Below, piece by piece: positions 25,172-34,261 of a DNA stretch of 64,000 nucleotides. Position 1 is the first letter of the stretch. Each line of letters starts with the position of its first letter. The notes below the pieces were generated by a model. That model saw only the letters and a program-made list of their open reading frames with translations, was not told where the DNA came from and ran no database searches. A program made the position numbers and the translations under genes. The stretch is from contig NZ_JAALAA010000014.1 of the NCBI RefSeq assembly GCF_011045035.1, positions 62,001 to 126,000 of the forward strand, given 5' to 3'. The stretch comes from Nocardioides turkmenicus. Its GTDB lineage: Bacteria > Actinomycetota > Actinomycetes > Propionibacteriales > Nocardioidaceae.

Positions 25172-27652
25172 TCAGACCGAGATCTTCTCGCGCCTGACCG
25201 TGGCCCCGTCGGCCTCGACGGGGCCGTGGGCGCGCTCGAGCGCAGCACCCTCGACGTCGACGTTCGGGAGGATGCGGTCGAGCCACGTCGGCAGCCACCA
25301 GGCCGAGCGGCCGAGCAGGTGCATCAGCGCGGGCATCAGCAGCATCCGGACGATGAACGCGTCCAGCAGCACCCCGAGCGCGAGCCCGAAGCCCATCGAG
25401 CGGATCATCACCGACTCGGCGAAGATGAACCCGCCGAAGACCGAGACCATGATCAGGCCGGCGGCGATCACGACCGAACGCCCGGCACGGAAGCCCTGGG
25501 CAACCGCGACGCGGGGCGGGGCGCCGTGGACGTACGCCTCCCGCATGCCGGAGGCGAGGAACAGCTGGTAGTCCATCGCCAGGCCGAAGAGGATCCCGAC
25601 GAGCAGGATCGGCAGGAAGCTCAGGATGGGGCCGGTGCTGTCGATGCCGATCCACTCCGCGCCGATGCCCTTCTGGAAGACCGCGACCACCACGCCGTAC
25701 GTCGCCAGCAGCGAGAGCACGAAGCCACCGGTCGCGATGAGCGGGACCAGGATCGAGCGGAAGACCAGGATCAGGATCAGCAGGGAGAGGCCGACGACGA
25801 CGCCGAGGTAGGGGAGGAGTACGTCGTTGAGCCCCTGCGACACGTCGATGGCGACCGCGGTGGCCCCGGCGACGCCGAGGGTGATGTCGCCGTTCACCGG
25901 CGGCAGGTCGCGGATCGCGTCGACCAGCTCGTTGGTGGAGACGCTGTTGGGGCCCTCCTCGGGGACGACCTGGAAGGCGGCCGTGCGACCGTTCTCGGAG
26001 ACCGCGGCCGGAGCCACGGCACGTACGTCGTCGAGGTCCGCCAGCGCCTTGGCGACGGTCAGCTGGGCCTGCTGGACGCCGGCCTCGTCGAGCCCCTCGG
26101 GCAGCTCGGCGGCGACCAGCAGCGGACCGTTGGCGCCGGGACCGAAGCTGTCCTCGGTGATCGTGTAGGCGGTCTTGGCCAGCGAGCCCTCGGGCTCGGA
26201 GCCGCCGTCGGGCAGGCCGAGGCGCATGTCGAGCGCGGGGACCGCGAGGGCGAGCAGGACGACCACGGAGGCGACGACGGTGACCAGCGCGCGCCAGATG
26301 GGCATCGGCTTGGCGTGGGCCTCGGCGGCGTCCTGCTTCGCGATCTTCTTCCGGGCGCGCTTGGAGACGATGCGGCCGCCGACCAGGCCGAGGACGGCCG
26401 GGGTCAGGGTGATCGCGACCAGGACTGCGATCGCGACGCAGGCGGCGCCGACCGAGCCCATCAGGCCGAGGAAGGGGATGCCGGTCATGTTGAGCGCGAC
26501 CAGGGCCACGATCACGGTGGAGCCGGCGAATACGACGGCGGTGCCGGCGGTGCCGTTGGCGAGCGCGATCGACTCGGCGACGTCGGAGCCGTGGAGCAGC
26601 TGCTTGCGGTGGCGGTTGAGGATGAAGAGCGAGTAGTCGATGCCGACCGCCAGGCCGAGCATCAGCCCCAGGATCGGGGTCATCGAGGCCATCTGGACGA
26701 CGCCGGAGAGGGAGAGGGCGCCGAGTGCTCCGATGCCGACGCCGGTCAGCGCGGTGACGAGCGGGACCCCGGCGCCGATGATGGTGCCGAGCATGACCAG
26801 CAGGACGATGGCGGCGACGCCGACGCCGACGATCTCACCCGGTCCCATCGGGTTGGGCGCCTCCTGGGAGATGTCGGAGGAGACGCCGACCTCGACGCCG
26901 TCGATCGGGGTGTCGGTGAAGTGGTCGACGGTGGCCTTCTTGGTCCCCTCTGAGATCTCCAGGCGGCCGACGGAGTAGGCGACGTTGACCAGGGCGGCCG
27001 AGCCGTCGGCGGAGACCATCCGGATCTCCTCGGAGAGCTCGAGCAGCTCGGCGCCGTTCTCGGCCTTGGCGGTGTTGGCCTCGAGATCGGCGGCGCTGTC
27101 GTCGAGCTTGGCCTGCTGCTTGTCGAGAGCGGCCTGCCGGGCGTCGATCTGGGTGGTCGGCATCCCGGCGGCCTGGAGCTGGGCGCGGGCCTTGTCGATG
27201 TCGGTCTGCGCCTTGTCGAGCTTCGCCTGAGCGGCGTCGAGGCGGGTGCGGCCGGCCTCGAACTGGGCCTGGCCCTCGGCGACCTTCTCGGCCTGCGCCT
27301 CGCGCTGGGCCTCGGTCTGGAAGGGGTCGGTGACCGCGGCGACGTCGGGGAGGTCCTCGGCGCTGGTGATGAGCGCCTGGATCTCCTCCTTCTGGGTCTC
27401 GCTGAGCGGGGTGCCGTCCTCGGTCTGGAAGGCGATCGTGCCGGAGCCGCCGGCGAGATCGGGCAGGTCCTTCTGGAGCTCGTCGACGACCTTCGACGAG
27501 GGCAGCCCCGGGATGTCGAAGCTGGTGGTGAGCTCGCCGGACCAGGCGACGTACGCCCCGGCGGCGCCGGACAGCGCCAGCACCCAGGCAAGGATCACAA
27601 GCCAGGCGCGGCGCGCGGCCGTCTTGCCCAGTCGATACAACAGCTCCGCCAT
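25172..27652 (-). CDS. MMPL family RND-type transporter
   Basis: The 826-residue protein has an N-terminal membrane helix and a large outer loop with a predicted coiled coil at about residues 130-200 (repeated AQ/LD heptads). It then has two six-helix bundles, with the second outer loop between them. Motifs [14 protein letters not shown] and [18 protein letters not shown] are the conserved MMPL GXXXDY sites that carry the proton. It exports a lipid or drug. CCGGAGGG precedes the ATG. A TetR gene is divergent from it and likely represses it. Confidence 0.93.
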   Translation of the reverse strand: MAELLYRLGKTAARRAWLVILAWVLALSGAAGAYVAWSGELTTSFDIPGLPSSKVVDELQKDLPDLAGGSGTIAFQTEDGTPLSETQKEEIQALITSAEDLPDVAAVTDPFQTEAQREAQAEKVAEGQAQFEAGRTRLDAAQAKLDKAQTDIDKARAQLQAAGMPTTQIDARQAALDKQQAKLDDSAADLEANTAKAENGAELLELSEEIRMVSADGSAALVNVAYSVGRLEISEGTKKATVDHFTDTPIDGVEVGVSSDISQEAPNPMGPGEIVGVGVAAIVLLVMLGTIIGAGVPLVTALTGVGIGALGALSLSGVVQMASMTPILGLMLGLAVGIDYSLFILNRHRKQLLHGSDVAESIALANGTAGTAVVFAGSTVIVALVALNMTGIPFLGLMGSVGAACVAIAVLVAITLTPAVLGLVGGRIVSKRARKKIAKQDAAEAHAKPMPIWRALVTVVASVVVLLALAVPALDMRLGLPDGGSEPEGSLAKTAYTITEDSFGPGANGPLLVAAELPEGLDEAGVQQAQLTVAKALADLDDVRAVAPAAVSENGRTAAFQVVPEEGPNSVSTNELVDAIRDLPPVNGDITLGVAGATAVAIDVSQGLNDVLLPYLGVVVGLSLLILILVFRSILVPLIATGGFVLSLLATYGVVVAVFQKGIGAEWIGIDSTGPILSFLPILLVGILFGLAMDYQLFLASGMREAYVHGAPPRVAVAQGFRAGRSVVIAAGLIMVSVFGGFIFAESVMIRSMGFGLALGVLLDAFIVRMLLMPALMHLLGRSAWWLPTWLDRILPNVDVEGAALERAHGPVEADGATVRREKISV

Positions 27653-27684
27653 GGCGGCATCCCTCCGGTAATTCGCAACGGTGC

Positions 27685-27714
27685 GTCCAGTTAATCACCT
27701 GATCGCCGCTGGAC
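27685..27714. promoter_or_regulatory. possible TetR operator between mmpL and tetR
   Basis: GTCCAG at 27685-27690 and CTGGAC at 27709-27714 are inverted with an 18-base gap, in the space between the divergent genes. The wide spacer makes this weak. TAAGAT at 27777-27782 is a likely -10 box for the TetR gene. Confidence 0.3.
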
Positions 27715-27789
27715 AAGAGTCGCTGAGCGAGTCCTGGGTCACACCTGTGCCTTGGCCATGAGGTCGTGCGGGCTCTTAAGATGCCGTTC

Positions 27790-28368
27790 ATGCCAGCGTC
27801 AGCAGGAGTGCGCCGTCGAGGTGCCGTACGCAGCGAAGAGGCTCGCATGGCGGTCCTCGACGCGACCGGGCGGCTCTTCGCGACCCAAGGCTATGACCAC
27901 CTCACCATCGAGGGCATCGCGGCCCAGGCGGGTGTCTCCAAGCAGACGATCTACCGCTGGTGGTCCTCGAAGAGCGCGGTCGTCGCGGACGCCCTGATCG
28001 AGGACAAGCTGCTGCCGGACCACCCGGTGGTGCCCGACACCGGTGACATCCGTGCCGACCTGATCGCGTGGATGCAGAGCCTCGTCGACCTCGTCGCCGA
28101 GCCCGGCAACGACGGCCTCGTCCGCTCGCTCGTCGCGGCGGCGTGCGAGAGCCCCGACATCGGCACCCGTCTCAACGACGCCCTCGGCATCACCGCGACC
28201 GTCTCCACCCGCATCGAGGCCGCCGTCGCGGCCGGCCAGCTGCCTGCCGACCTCCCGGTCACGGAGTTCGTACGCGCCCTGGTCGGTGGCTTCGTCCTCT
28301 ACTCCCTCGAGCGCACCGAGCCCGCCCCGGACGTCGCCGAGCGGCTGGTGCGGGCGCTGCTGCACTGA
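27790..28368 (+). CDS. TetR/AcrR family regulator
   Basis: The protein of about 192 residues has the HTH: LDATGRLFATQGYDHLTIEG and AAQAGVSKQTIYRWWSSKSAVVADAL. The C-domain fits the TetR_C_16/TetR_C_11 type. I start at ATG 27790, because TAAGAT ends seven bases upstream and indicates a leaderless transcript. It is divergent from the MMPL transporter, the usual place for its repressor. Confidence 0.88.
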   Translation: MPASAGVRRRGAVRSEEARMAVLDATGRLFATQGYDHLTIEGIAAQAGVSKQTIYRWWSSKSAVVADALIEDKLLPDHPVVPDTGDIRADLIAWMQSLVDLVAEPGNDGLVRSLVAAACESPDIGTRLNDALGITATVSTRIEAAVAAGQLPADLPVTEFVRALVGGFVLYSLERTEPAPDVAERLVRALLH

Positions 28369-28427
28369 CCTCTCCTTACCCAAGAAAGAGGGGGTCCGGG
28401 CGCCTGGTGCGGGGCTACGGTGGAGGC

Positions 28428-28877
28428 ATGCCGAAGGTGCCGCCGCCCGTCTATGTCGTCGTGGGCCTGGTCGCCCAGCATCTGCTCTCCCGTGGTCGCC
28501 GGCCGACGGTCGTGCGGTCCGTGGGGGCGGGGCTCGTGGCTGCCGGGTCGGTGTATCTCGCCGGCAGCGCGGCTCGTGCGTTCAAGCACAAGGACACCAC
28601 CTTCAACCCGCTCGAGCCCGAGCGTGCCACCGCGGTCGTCACCGACGGGCCGTTCCGCTACACCCGCAATCCGATGTACGTCGGCATGGCCGGTCTTCTC
28701 GCCGCCCACGCGGTTTATCGGGGTGGTCTGGTGTCGTTCGTGCCTGTCGCGGCGTTCGTCGCTGTCATCGATCGCACTCAGATTCCTGCGGAGGAGCGGG
28801 CTCTGGCGATGGGGTTCGGGGAGGCGTACGAGGCTTATCGGGGTGTTACGCCTCGGTGGGTGGGGTTGCGGGGCTGA
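28428..28877 (+). CDS. isoprenylcysteine carboxyl methyltransferase (ICMT) family protein
   Basis: The 149-residue membrane protein has the family core TDGPFRYTRNPMYVGMAGLL plus the late ERALAMGFGEAYEAYRGVTPRWVG stretch. The RNPMY and Glu-Tyr positions bind S-adenosylmethionine in phospholipid and ICMT methyltransferases. GGAGG lies just before the ATG. The role in bacteria is membrane-lipid or small-molecule methylation; the substrate is unknown. Confidence 0.83.
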   Translation: MPKVPPPVYVVVGLVAQHLLSRGRRPTVVRSVGAGLVAAGSVYLAGSAARAFKHKDTTFNPLEPERATAVVTDGPFRYTRNPMYVGMAGLLAAHAVYRGGLVSFVPVAAFVAVIDRTQIPAEERALAMGFGEAYEAYRGVTPRWVGLRG

Positions 28878-28913
28878 TGTCGGTCGCGGCCCTGGTTGTT
28901 ACTCGTGGTTGAT

Positions 28914-29079
28914 GTGGGCCGCCGACCCTTTCCTTGAGGGTGTTCTCGCCGGACCCCGGAGTAAAGGACGGCCTTCGGCCGCCGGCTTCGCCGGCCGCTT
29001 ACGCGGTCCTTGACACCGGGGCCCGGCGAGAAAAGATTTGGCTGGCTATCGGGGCGGCGGCCCGGGTGTGGCGCAGCAG
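28914..29079 (+). repeat. left inverted arm with cloverleaf palindrome
   Basis: This 166-base stretch matches, in reverse complement, 30589-30749 across its length with few gaps. Inside it, 28954-29021 folds as a cloverleaf. CCCCGG pairs with CCGGGG, and AAGGAC (28964-28969) pairs with GTCCTT (29006-29011). Between these are three hairpins: GGCC-TTC-GGCC, GCCGGC-TTC-GCCGGC and CGC-TTAC-GCG. It marks the left end of the element containing the DUF222-HNH gene. Confidence 0.85.
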
Positions 29080-29197
29080 ATGAGGTTGTTTCGCTGACCG
29101 CGAAAATCGGGGTTGACCTGGGAAAACAGGTTCTCCCAGGGGTGGTTCCGGAGTAGAATAGGGACTATCACAGCACACCCTTGAAGGGCAGGAAGCG

Positions 29198-30458
29198 ATG
29201 AGTCTCGGGAGCGGGATCGACCACTGGGGCACCAACCCCGGCGACATGGTCGACGCTGCCCTGACGGCCATCGAATCCTCGGTTCAGGACCTGCTCGCCA
29301 GTGATCCGGCGTATTGGCGGACCGGGCAGAAGAAGGACCTCCTCGAGCGGCTCGAGAAGCTGCAGGCTCAACAGGCTGCGTTGAAGCTGCGGGTGCTCGC
29401 GACCGCGGGTGATATCGCCGAGGAGACCGGCGCCAAGGACGCCTCCGGCTGGATGCGTGCTGAGCTGTTGGTCGACAAGGCCGTGGCCCGGTCGCAGGTC
29501 AAGCTCGCTGCCGGGGTGGCGAAGTACGACCTCGTGGCCGCCGGTTTGGCTGAGGGTGTGGTCTCGCACGACAAGGCCCGGGTGATCACCAAGGCTCTCG
29601 ACGCGATCGAGCCGACCCGGCCGCCAGCACAGAGGACTTGGCCCTCGCCGAGAAGCTGCTGGTCGACTACGCCACCCGGCTGACCGCCAACGAACTCAAG
29701 ATCGTCGGGAAGCGGATCCTCGCCGAGATCGACCCGGAACGGTTCGAGGCCGCTGAGGCGAAAACTCTTCAGCGGGAGGAGGAGCGGGCGCAGCGGCGCA
29801 CCTTCTTCCAATCGCGGGACAACGGCGACGGCACCATCGACATCCACGCAAGGGTCTCTCGCGCGGTTGGGGTCCGGCTGCGGACGATCCTGGACTCCCT
29901 CGCTCAGCCGCGGAAGCTCTCGGCCGAGGACAAGGGCGTCAAAGCCCCGTATGACCGGCTGCTGGGCCAGGCGTTCGGCCGGGTGGTTGAGACTTACGAC
30001 GTCGACCAGCTCCCCAGGCATGGTGGCCACGGCACCACGGTGTTCATCACCATGACCTTGGACCAGCTGCGTGCCGACCTCGGCACCGCCGCCCTCGGGT
30101 TCGACGGCGACCAGATCACCGCGGCGGAGGCTCGAAGGTTGGCGTGCAACGCCGACCTCGTCCCGGTGGTGCTGGGCACCGACTCCGAGATCCTCGACTT
30201 CGGAAGGACGGCCCGGTTGGCGCATCCGATCCAACACCGCGCACTCCGGCTACGTGACAAGTGTTGTCAGGCCGAAGACTGCGACGCACCAGCCGCGTGG
30301 ACCGAGGCCCATCACCTGAAACCGTGGTCCGAAGGCGGCCGCATCGACCTGGCCACATGGTGCTGTTGTGTTCGAGGGACCATCGCCGGATCCACGACCC
30401 CAACTACGGCTATGAACGGCTCCCGGACGGTCGGATCCGGTTCACCCGACGTACCTGA
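29198..30458 (+). pseudogene. DUF222/13E12-family HNH endonuclease, two frameshifts
   Basis: Three frames join into one protein of about 420 residues. The DUF222 region (WMRAELLVDKAVARSQVKLA; ALAEKLLVDYATRLTANELK; RVSRAVGVRLRTILDSL) is followed by the HNH nuclease, AAWTEAHHLKPWSEGGRIDLA then MVLLCSRDHRRIHD. One base is missing at about 29611, where GAGCC replaces an expected GAGGCC. Another is missing at about 30352, where GCCACATG replaces GCCAACATG. A TTCTCC/TAGAAT promoter and AGGAAG ribosome site remain upstream. 13E12 genes are repeated in actinobacteria. Confidence 0.87.
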
Positions 30459-30588
30459 GGTACTGAGGGCACTGGCTCGTCCCTTGTGAATCCTTCACAA
30501 GGTGTCATCGTCTAGTAAAGGCACGAGAACGCTTCTGCCTGCCAGGAGCCGCTGGCCCCGGTCCCCAAGCCCGCGCCCAACCTGAATT

Positions 30589-30749
30589 CTGCTGCGCCAA
30601 ACTGCCGCCGCCGACCCGATAGCCAGCCAAAATTTCTCGGCGGAGCCCGGTGTCCAGGACCGCGAAGCGGCCGGCGAAGCCGGCGGCCGAAGGCCGTCCT
30701 TGACTCCGGGGTTCGTCGAGAACACCCTCCGTAACGGGTCGGCGGCCAC
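30589..30749 (-). repeat. right inverted arm with cloverleaf palindrome
   Basis: This is the reverse complement of the left arm at 28914-29079. Its cloverleaf spans 30646-30711 and keeps all three TTC-capped hairpins. The third stem is CGC-TTC-GCG here and CGC-TTAC-GCG on the left, so pairing is kept although bases differ. No target-site duplication is visible outside the arms. Confidence 0.85.
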
Positions 30750-30802
30750 CAGCCCAAGAGAATGACCAACCCCTGGCAACCCTTTTGACAGCCCAGTGAA
30801 GA

Positions 30803-31108
30803 ATGAGGACTGTGACCGACATCAAGTACGTAGACAACCCGTCCAGGCACCGCTACGAGATCCTCGACGGCGAGACCGTCGCGGGGCTCGCGGCCTACCG
30901 GCTGCCCGACGACGAGCACGTCGACTTCGTGCACACCGAGGTGGGGGAGGCCTACAACGGGCAGGGGCTCGCGTCGAAGCTGGTGGCGTTCGCGCTGGCC
31001 GACGTGAAGGCGAAGGGGAAGCGGATCATTCCGCATTGCCCGTACGTCGCGGGGTGGCTGAAGCGGCATGGCGAGGAGTACGCCGATATCACCGACTGGC
31101 CGGCCTGA
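30803..31108 (+). CDS. GNAT-like N-acetyltransferase (Gcn5-related, small type)
   Basis: The 101-residue protein is of the single-domain YjdJ/NATD1 type: VDFVHTEVGEAYNGQGLASKLV is the acetyl-CoA-binding motif (GQGLA), and IIPHCPYVAGWLKRH is the second conserved stretch. It probably acetylates a small amine or protein. ATG 30803 is used; GTG 30812 is an alternative. Confidence 0.87.
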   Translation: MRTVTDIKYVDNPSRHRYEILDGETVAGLAAYRLPDDEHVDFVHTEVGEAYNGQGLASKLVAFALADVKAKGKRIIPHCPYVAGWLKRHGEEYADITDWPA

Positions 31109-31120
31109 CGACGAAGCCGG

Positions 31121-32032
31121 TCAGGAGTCGGCCGGCTTCCGCGGCTCCAGACCGAGCTTGGCCAGGGGTGTCCGGGTCATGTGGGCGGAGGGCCAGGCCT
31201 GGCCCCGGGCCGAGTTGCCGCGGGAGTAGGGCCGGGCGCCCGACTGGTACGTCACGTAGAACTCGTCGCCGACCTCGGCGACGCCCTCGGCCAGGGTGGG
31301 GAGCCACTGCAGAGCGCGGGGACGGATCGTGACCCGGTCCTGCACGATCAGCTGGCTGCGCCTGGTCGGGCCGCGGGAGACGCTGAAGACGTACTCCTCC
31401 TCGCGGACCACGACGCCCTGGGTGCCGACGGGGGTGCGTACGCCGATCGGGGTCTTGATCTGCCAGGAGTCGTCCTTGCGGATGTACTTGTAGAGGCGGT
31501 TGTTGGCGTGGGAGCCGACGTAGAGCAGGTCCTTGCCGGCGGCGAGGTAGGAGCCGGCGGCGAGGGCGACCAGCGGGGAGACCGTGGAGACGGTGGAGAG
31601 CGGTTCGGCGTGGATGATCTCGGTCAGTGAGTAGCGGTAGAGGCGGGGCGGGTTGCCCTCGCGGCACACGTAGACCTCGTCGCCGATGACCGCGACGCCG
31701 CCGGCTTTGACCGGGCCGCTGACGCTGCCCTTCGGGCCGCCCAGGTAGACCGCGTTGATGAGCTCGCCCGACGGCTTGTCGACCAGGGCGAGGGCCGAGC
31801 CGAGCTTGTCGCCGTAGTAGCCCTGCAGGAGCAGGTCAGCTTCCGGCGAGTACGCCAGACCCTGCGGGATCCAGCCGTGGTCCTCGTCCCCGGTGAGCAC
31901 CATCGACGAGGCGATGTGCGGGATCAGCGGACCCAGGCTGCTGCCGCTGCGGGCCAGCCAGGTCTCGGTGCGGTCGATGCCGCGTTGGACCCACTTCTGC
32001 TGCCTGCGCGCGGTCACCTTGGGGTCGATCAC
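31121..32032 (-). CDS. hypothetical protein, propeller-like repeats
   Basis: The protein of about 303 residues has repeated strand motifs (GLAYSPEADLLLQGYY; GGVAVIGDEVYVCRE; KDLLYVGSHANNRLYKYI; GVAEVGDEFYVTYQSGARPYSRGN), suggesting a beta-propeller similar to LRE/SMP-30 proteins but without their metal ligands. I start at GTG 32032, eight bases after a TAGGTT box. The upstream in-frame sequence (to 32140) reads like non-coding and overlaps the divergent dehydrogenase region. Confidence 0.65.
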   Translation of the reverse strand: MIDPKVTARRQQKWVQRGIDRTETWLARSGSSLGPLIPHIASSMVLTGDEDHGWIPQGLAYSPEADLLLQGYYGDKLGSALALVDKPSGELINAVYLGGPKGSVSGPVKAGGVAVIGDEVYVCREGNPPRLYRYSLTEIIHAEPLSTVSTVSPLVALAAGSYLAAGKDLLYVGSHANNRLYKYIRKDDSWQIKTPIGVRTPVGTQGVVVREEEYVFSVSRGPTRRSQLIVQDRVTIRPRALQWLPTLAEGVAEVGDEFYVTYQSGARPYSRGNSARGQAWPSAHMTRTPLAKLGLEPRKPADS

Positions 32033-32169
32033 GAGCAAAAAACCTATCCGTTCCGACACCGATCGGCGGCGGCTTCGGGGTGCGAGTCCGACATCTGTCC
32101 ACCTGGCGGAACGGTCGGGCGACAGATTCCATGTACCCACCGGTATCTGAGGTGGCAGGATCTGCCGAC

Positions 32170-33843
32170 ATGACTGCGGACATTCAACGGCACGCCGACG
32201 TGATCGTGGTGGGAGCCGGCCTCGCCGGCCTGGTGGCAGCGGCTGAGGCCGCCGACGCGGGTAAGAGTGTTCTGCTCGTCGACCAGGAGCCCGAGCAGTC
32301 GCTCGGAGGCCAGGCCTTCTGGAGCCTGGGTGGTCTCTTCCTCGTCGACAGCCCCGAACAGCGCCGGATGGGGATCAAGGACTCACCCGAGCTGGCGCTC
32401 CAGGACTGGATGGGATCCGCCCAGTTCGACCGTGATGAGGACCTGTGGCCGCGGCGGTGGGCGGAGGCGTACCTCGACTTCGCGGCGGGCGAGAAACGGT
32501 CGTGGCTGCACCAGATGGGCCACCGGATCTTCCCGGTCGTCGGCTGGGCCGAGCGCGGTGACGGCCGCGCCGACGGTCACGGCAACTCGGTGCCCCGCTT
32601 CCACATCACCTGGGGGACGGGTCCCGGCGTGGTCGAGCCGTTCGAGCGGCGGGTGCGTGCCCACGCCGACACCGGCCGGATCACCTTCGCCTTCCGGCAC
32701 CGCGTGGACCACCTCGTGGTCGAGGACGGGGCCGTCGTCGGCGTACGCGGCAAGGTGCTCGAGCCCAGCGACGTCGAGCGCGGGCAGGCGTCCTCCCGCA
32801 CGGAGGTCGAGGACTTCGAGCTCGGTGGCCAGGCGGTGATCGTCACCTCCGGCGGCATCGGCGGAGACCACGACCTGGTCCGCAAGCACTGGCCGGCCCG
32901 GCTCGGCACCCCTCCGAAGTCGATGGTGTCCGGCGTACCCGCCCACGTGGACGGCCGGATGCTCGCCATCACCGGCGCGACCGGCGCCCGGATCATCAAC
33001 GACGACCGGATGTGGCACTACGTCGAGGGCATCCGCAACTGGGACTCGATCTGGGCCAACCACGGCATCCGGATCCTGCCCGGCCCGTCCTCGCTGTGGC
33101 TGGACGCGACCGGCAAGCGACTGCCGGCGCCGTTCTTCCCCGGCTTCGACACCCTCGGCACGCTCAAGCACCTGCGCCAGACCGGCTACGACTACTCCTG
33201 GTTCGTGCTGACCGAGAAGATCATAAAGAAGGAGTTCGCGCTCTCCGGCTCGGAGCAGAACCCCGACCTGACCGGCAAGGACCTCAAGCTGCTCGCCGAG
33301 CGCGCGCGCAAGGGGCCCGGCCCGGTGAGGAGCTTCATGGAGCACGGCGAGGACTTCGTCGTCGCCGAGAACCTCACCGCCCTTGTCCACGGCATGAACG
33401 GCCTCGCCGAGAAGGACCCGACCGGCCCGCAGATCGACGAGGCCGAGCTGCGCCGGATCATCGAGGCCCGCGACCGCGAGATCGCCAACAACTTCACCAA
33501 GGACGCCCAGATCACCGCGCTGTACGCCGCCCGCCACTACCGCGGCGACAAGCTGCAGCGCACCGCCAGGCCCCACCGGATCCTCGACCCCGAGGCCGGC
33601 CCGCTGATCGCGGTCAAGCTCCACATCCTCTCCCGCAAGACCCTCGGCGGGCTGGAGACCGACCTGTCGGGCCGCTGCCTGACCTCGGCCGGCACCCCGC
33701 TGCCCGGGCTCTACGCGGCCGGCGAGGTCTCCGGCTTCGGCGGCGGCGGGATGATGGGCTACAACGCGCTCGAGGGCACGTTCCTCGGCGGCTGCCTGTT
33801 CTCGGGGCGTGCGGCGGGCCGGGCCGCGGCAGCGGCGATCTGA
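32170..33843 (+). CDS. FAD-binding dehydrogenase (KstD-like family)
   Basis: The product is about 557 residues. ADVIVVGAGLAGLVAAAEAADAG is the FAD Rossmann start. GGIGGDHDLVRKHW and the C-terminal GEVSGFGGGGMMGYNALEGTFLGGCLFSGR complete the FAD site of the succinate dehydrogenase/fumarate reductase/3-ketosteroid dehydrogenase class. Close relatives are annotated as generic FAD-binding dehydrogenases, so steroid activity is not proven. I start at ATG 32170. It is divergent from the propeller-like gene. Confidence 0.88.
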   Translation: MTADIQRHADVIVVGAGLAGLVAAAEAADAGKSVLLVDQEPEQSLGGQAFWSLGGLFLVDSPEQRRMGIKDSPELALQDWMGSAQFDRDEDLWPRRWAEAYLDFAAGEKRSWLHQMGHRIFPVVGWAERGDGRADGHGNSVPRFHITWGTGPGVVEPFERRVRAHADTGRITFAFRHRVDHLVVEDGAVVGVRGKVLEPSDVERGQASSRTEVEDFELGGQAVIVTSGGIGGDHDLVRKHWPARLGTPPKSMVSGVPAHVDGRMLAITGATGARIINDDRMWHYVEGIRNWDSIWANHGIRILPGPSSLWLDATGKRLPAPFFPGFDTLGTLKHLRQTGYDYSWFVLTEKIIKKEFALSGSEQNPDLTGKDLKLLAERARKGPGPVRSFMEHGEDFVVAENLTALVHGMNGLAEKDPTGPQIDEAELRRIIEARDREIANNFTKDAQITALYAARHYRGDKLQRTARPHRILDPEAGPLIAVKLHILSRKTLGGLETDLSGRCLTSAGTPLPGLYAAGEVSGFGGGGMMGYNALEGTFLGGCLFSGRAAGRAAAAAI

Positions 33844-33851
33844 CCCGGGGA

Positions 33852-34175
33852 TCAGTGGGCGCCGGAGAGGTTCAGGCCGACGACGCCCACGACGATCATC
33901 GCCAGGAAGCCGGCCTTCGCCGCGGTGAGGTGCTCACCGAGGAACATCACGCCGATGCCCGCGACCAGGGCGGTGCCGAGGCCTGACCAGATGGCGTACG
34001 CCACCGAGACCGGCATCCGCTCGACGACCACAGACAGCAGCCAGATCGAGGCCCCGTAGCCGGCCAGGACGGCGATCGACCAGGGCAGGTTGCGGAATCC
34101 CTCGGTGCGGGGGAGCAGCGCGGTGCTGGCGACCTCGATCGCGATCGCGACGACGAGCAGGGTTGCGGCGTACAT
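33852..34175 (-). CDS. small multidrug resistance (SMR) efflux protein
   Basis: The 107-residue protein has four membrane helices and the SMR hallmark Glu in AIEVASTALL at residue 14, with the SIAVLAGYGASIWLLSVVVERMPVSVAYAIWSGLG core in outline. It exports cationic compounds as a dimer. AGGAGG precedes the ATG. It is divergent from a TetR gene, with two palindromes between them. Confidence 0.92.
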   Translation of the reverse strand: MYAATLLVVAIAIEVASTALLPRTEGFRNLPWSIAVLAGYGASIWLLSVVVERMPVSVAYAIWSGLGTALVAGIGVMFLGEHLTAAKAGFLAMIVVGVVGLNLSGAH

Positions 34176-34198
34176 GGGTGGGGTCCTCCTGAGGCGCG

Positions 34199-34241
34199 TG
34201 TAGCGACCGCTACATCAGACAGAAATGTAGCAGTCGCTACA
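34199..34241. promoter_or_regulatory. paired TetR operators between smr and tetR
   Basis: TGTAGCGACCGCTACA at 34199-34214 and TGTAGCAGTCGCTACA at 34226-34241 are two perfect palindromes, 27 bases apart centre to centre. The second covers the -35 position of the TetR promoter, whose CATAAT -10 box (34249-34254) lies seven bases before ATG 34262. Binding would silence both divergent genes. Confidence 0.82.
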
Positions 34242-34261
34242 TGTTCGGCATAATGCTTTCC

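Noticed and set aside
22525..25197. Very long open frame on the plus strand over recQ
   Set aside because: It is the antisense shadow of recQ and of the PAP2 gene. High GC keeps antisense frames open. The residue mix (Gly, Arg, Asp, Val runs) does not look like a protein, while recQ is unmistakable.
25226..26953. Plus-strand open frame over the MMPL gene
   Set aside because: It is antisense to a convincing membrane transporter and shows only Asp/Gly/Arg-rich low complexity.
28954..29021. tRNA gene because of the cloverleaf shape
   Set aside because: It lacks the TTCGA T-loop, D-loop and CCA-proximal features, and its hairpins all have 3- or 4-base loops. It is a palindromic DNA element.
34241..34261. 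Start of the TetR gene at ATG 34241
   Set aside because: This ATG lies within the operator palindrome and upstream of the -10 box, so the transcript cannot include it if it begins at the leaderless promoter.
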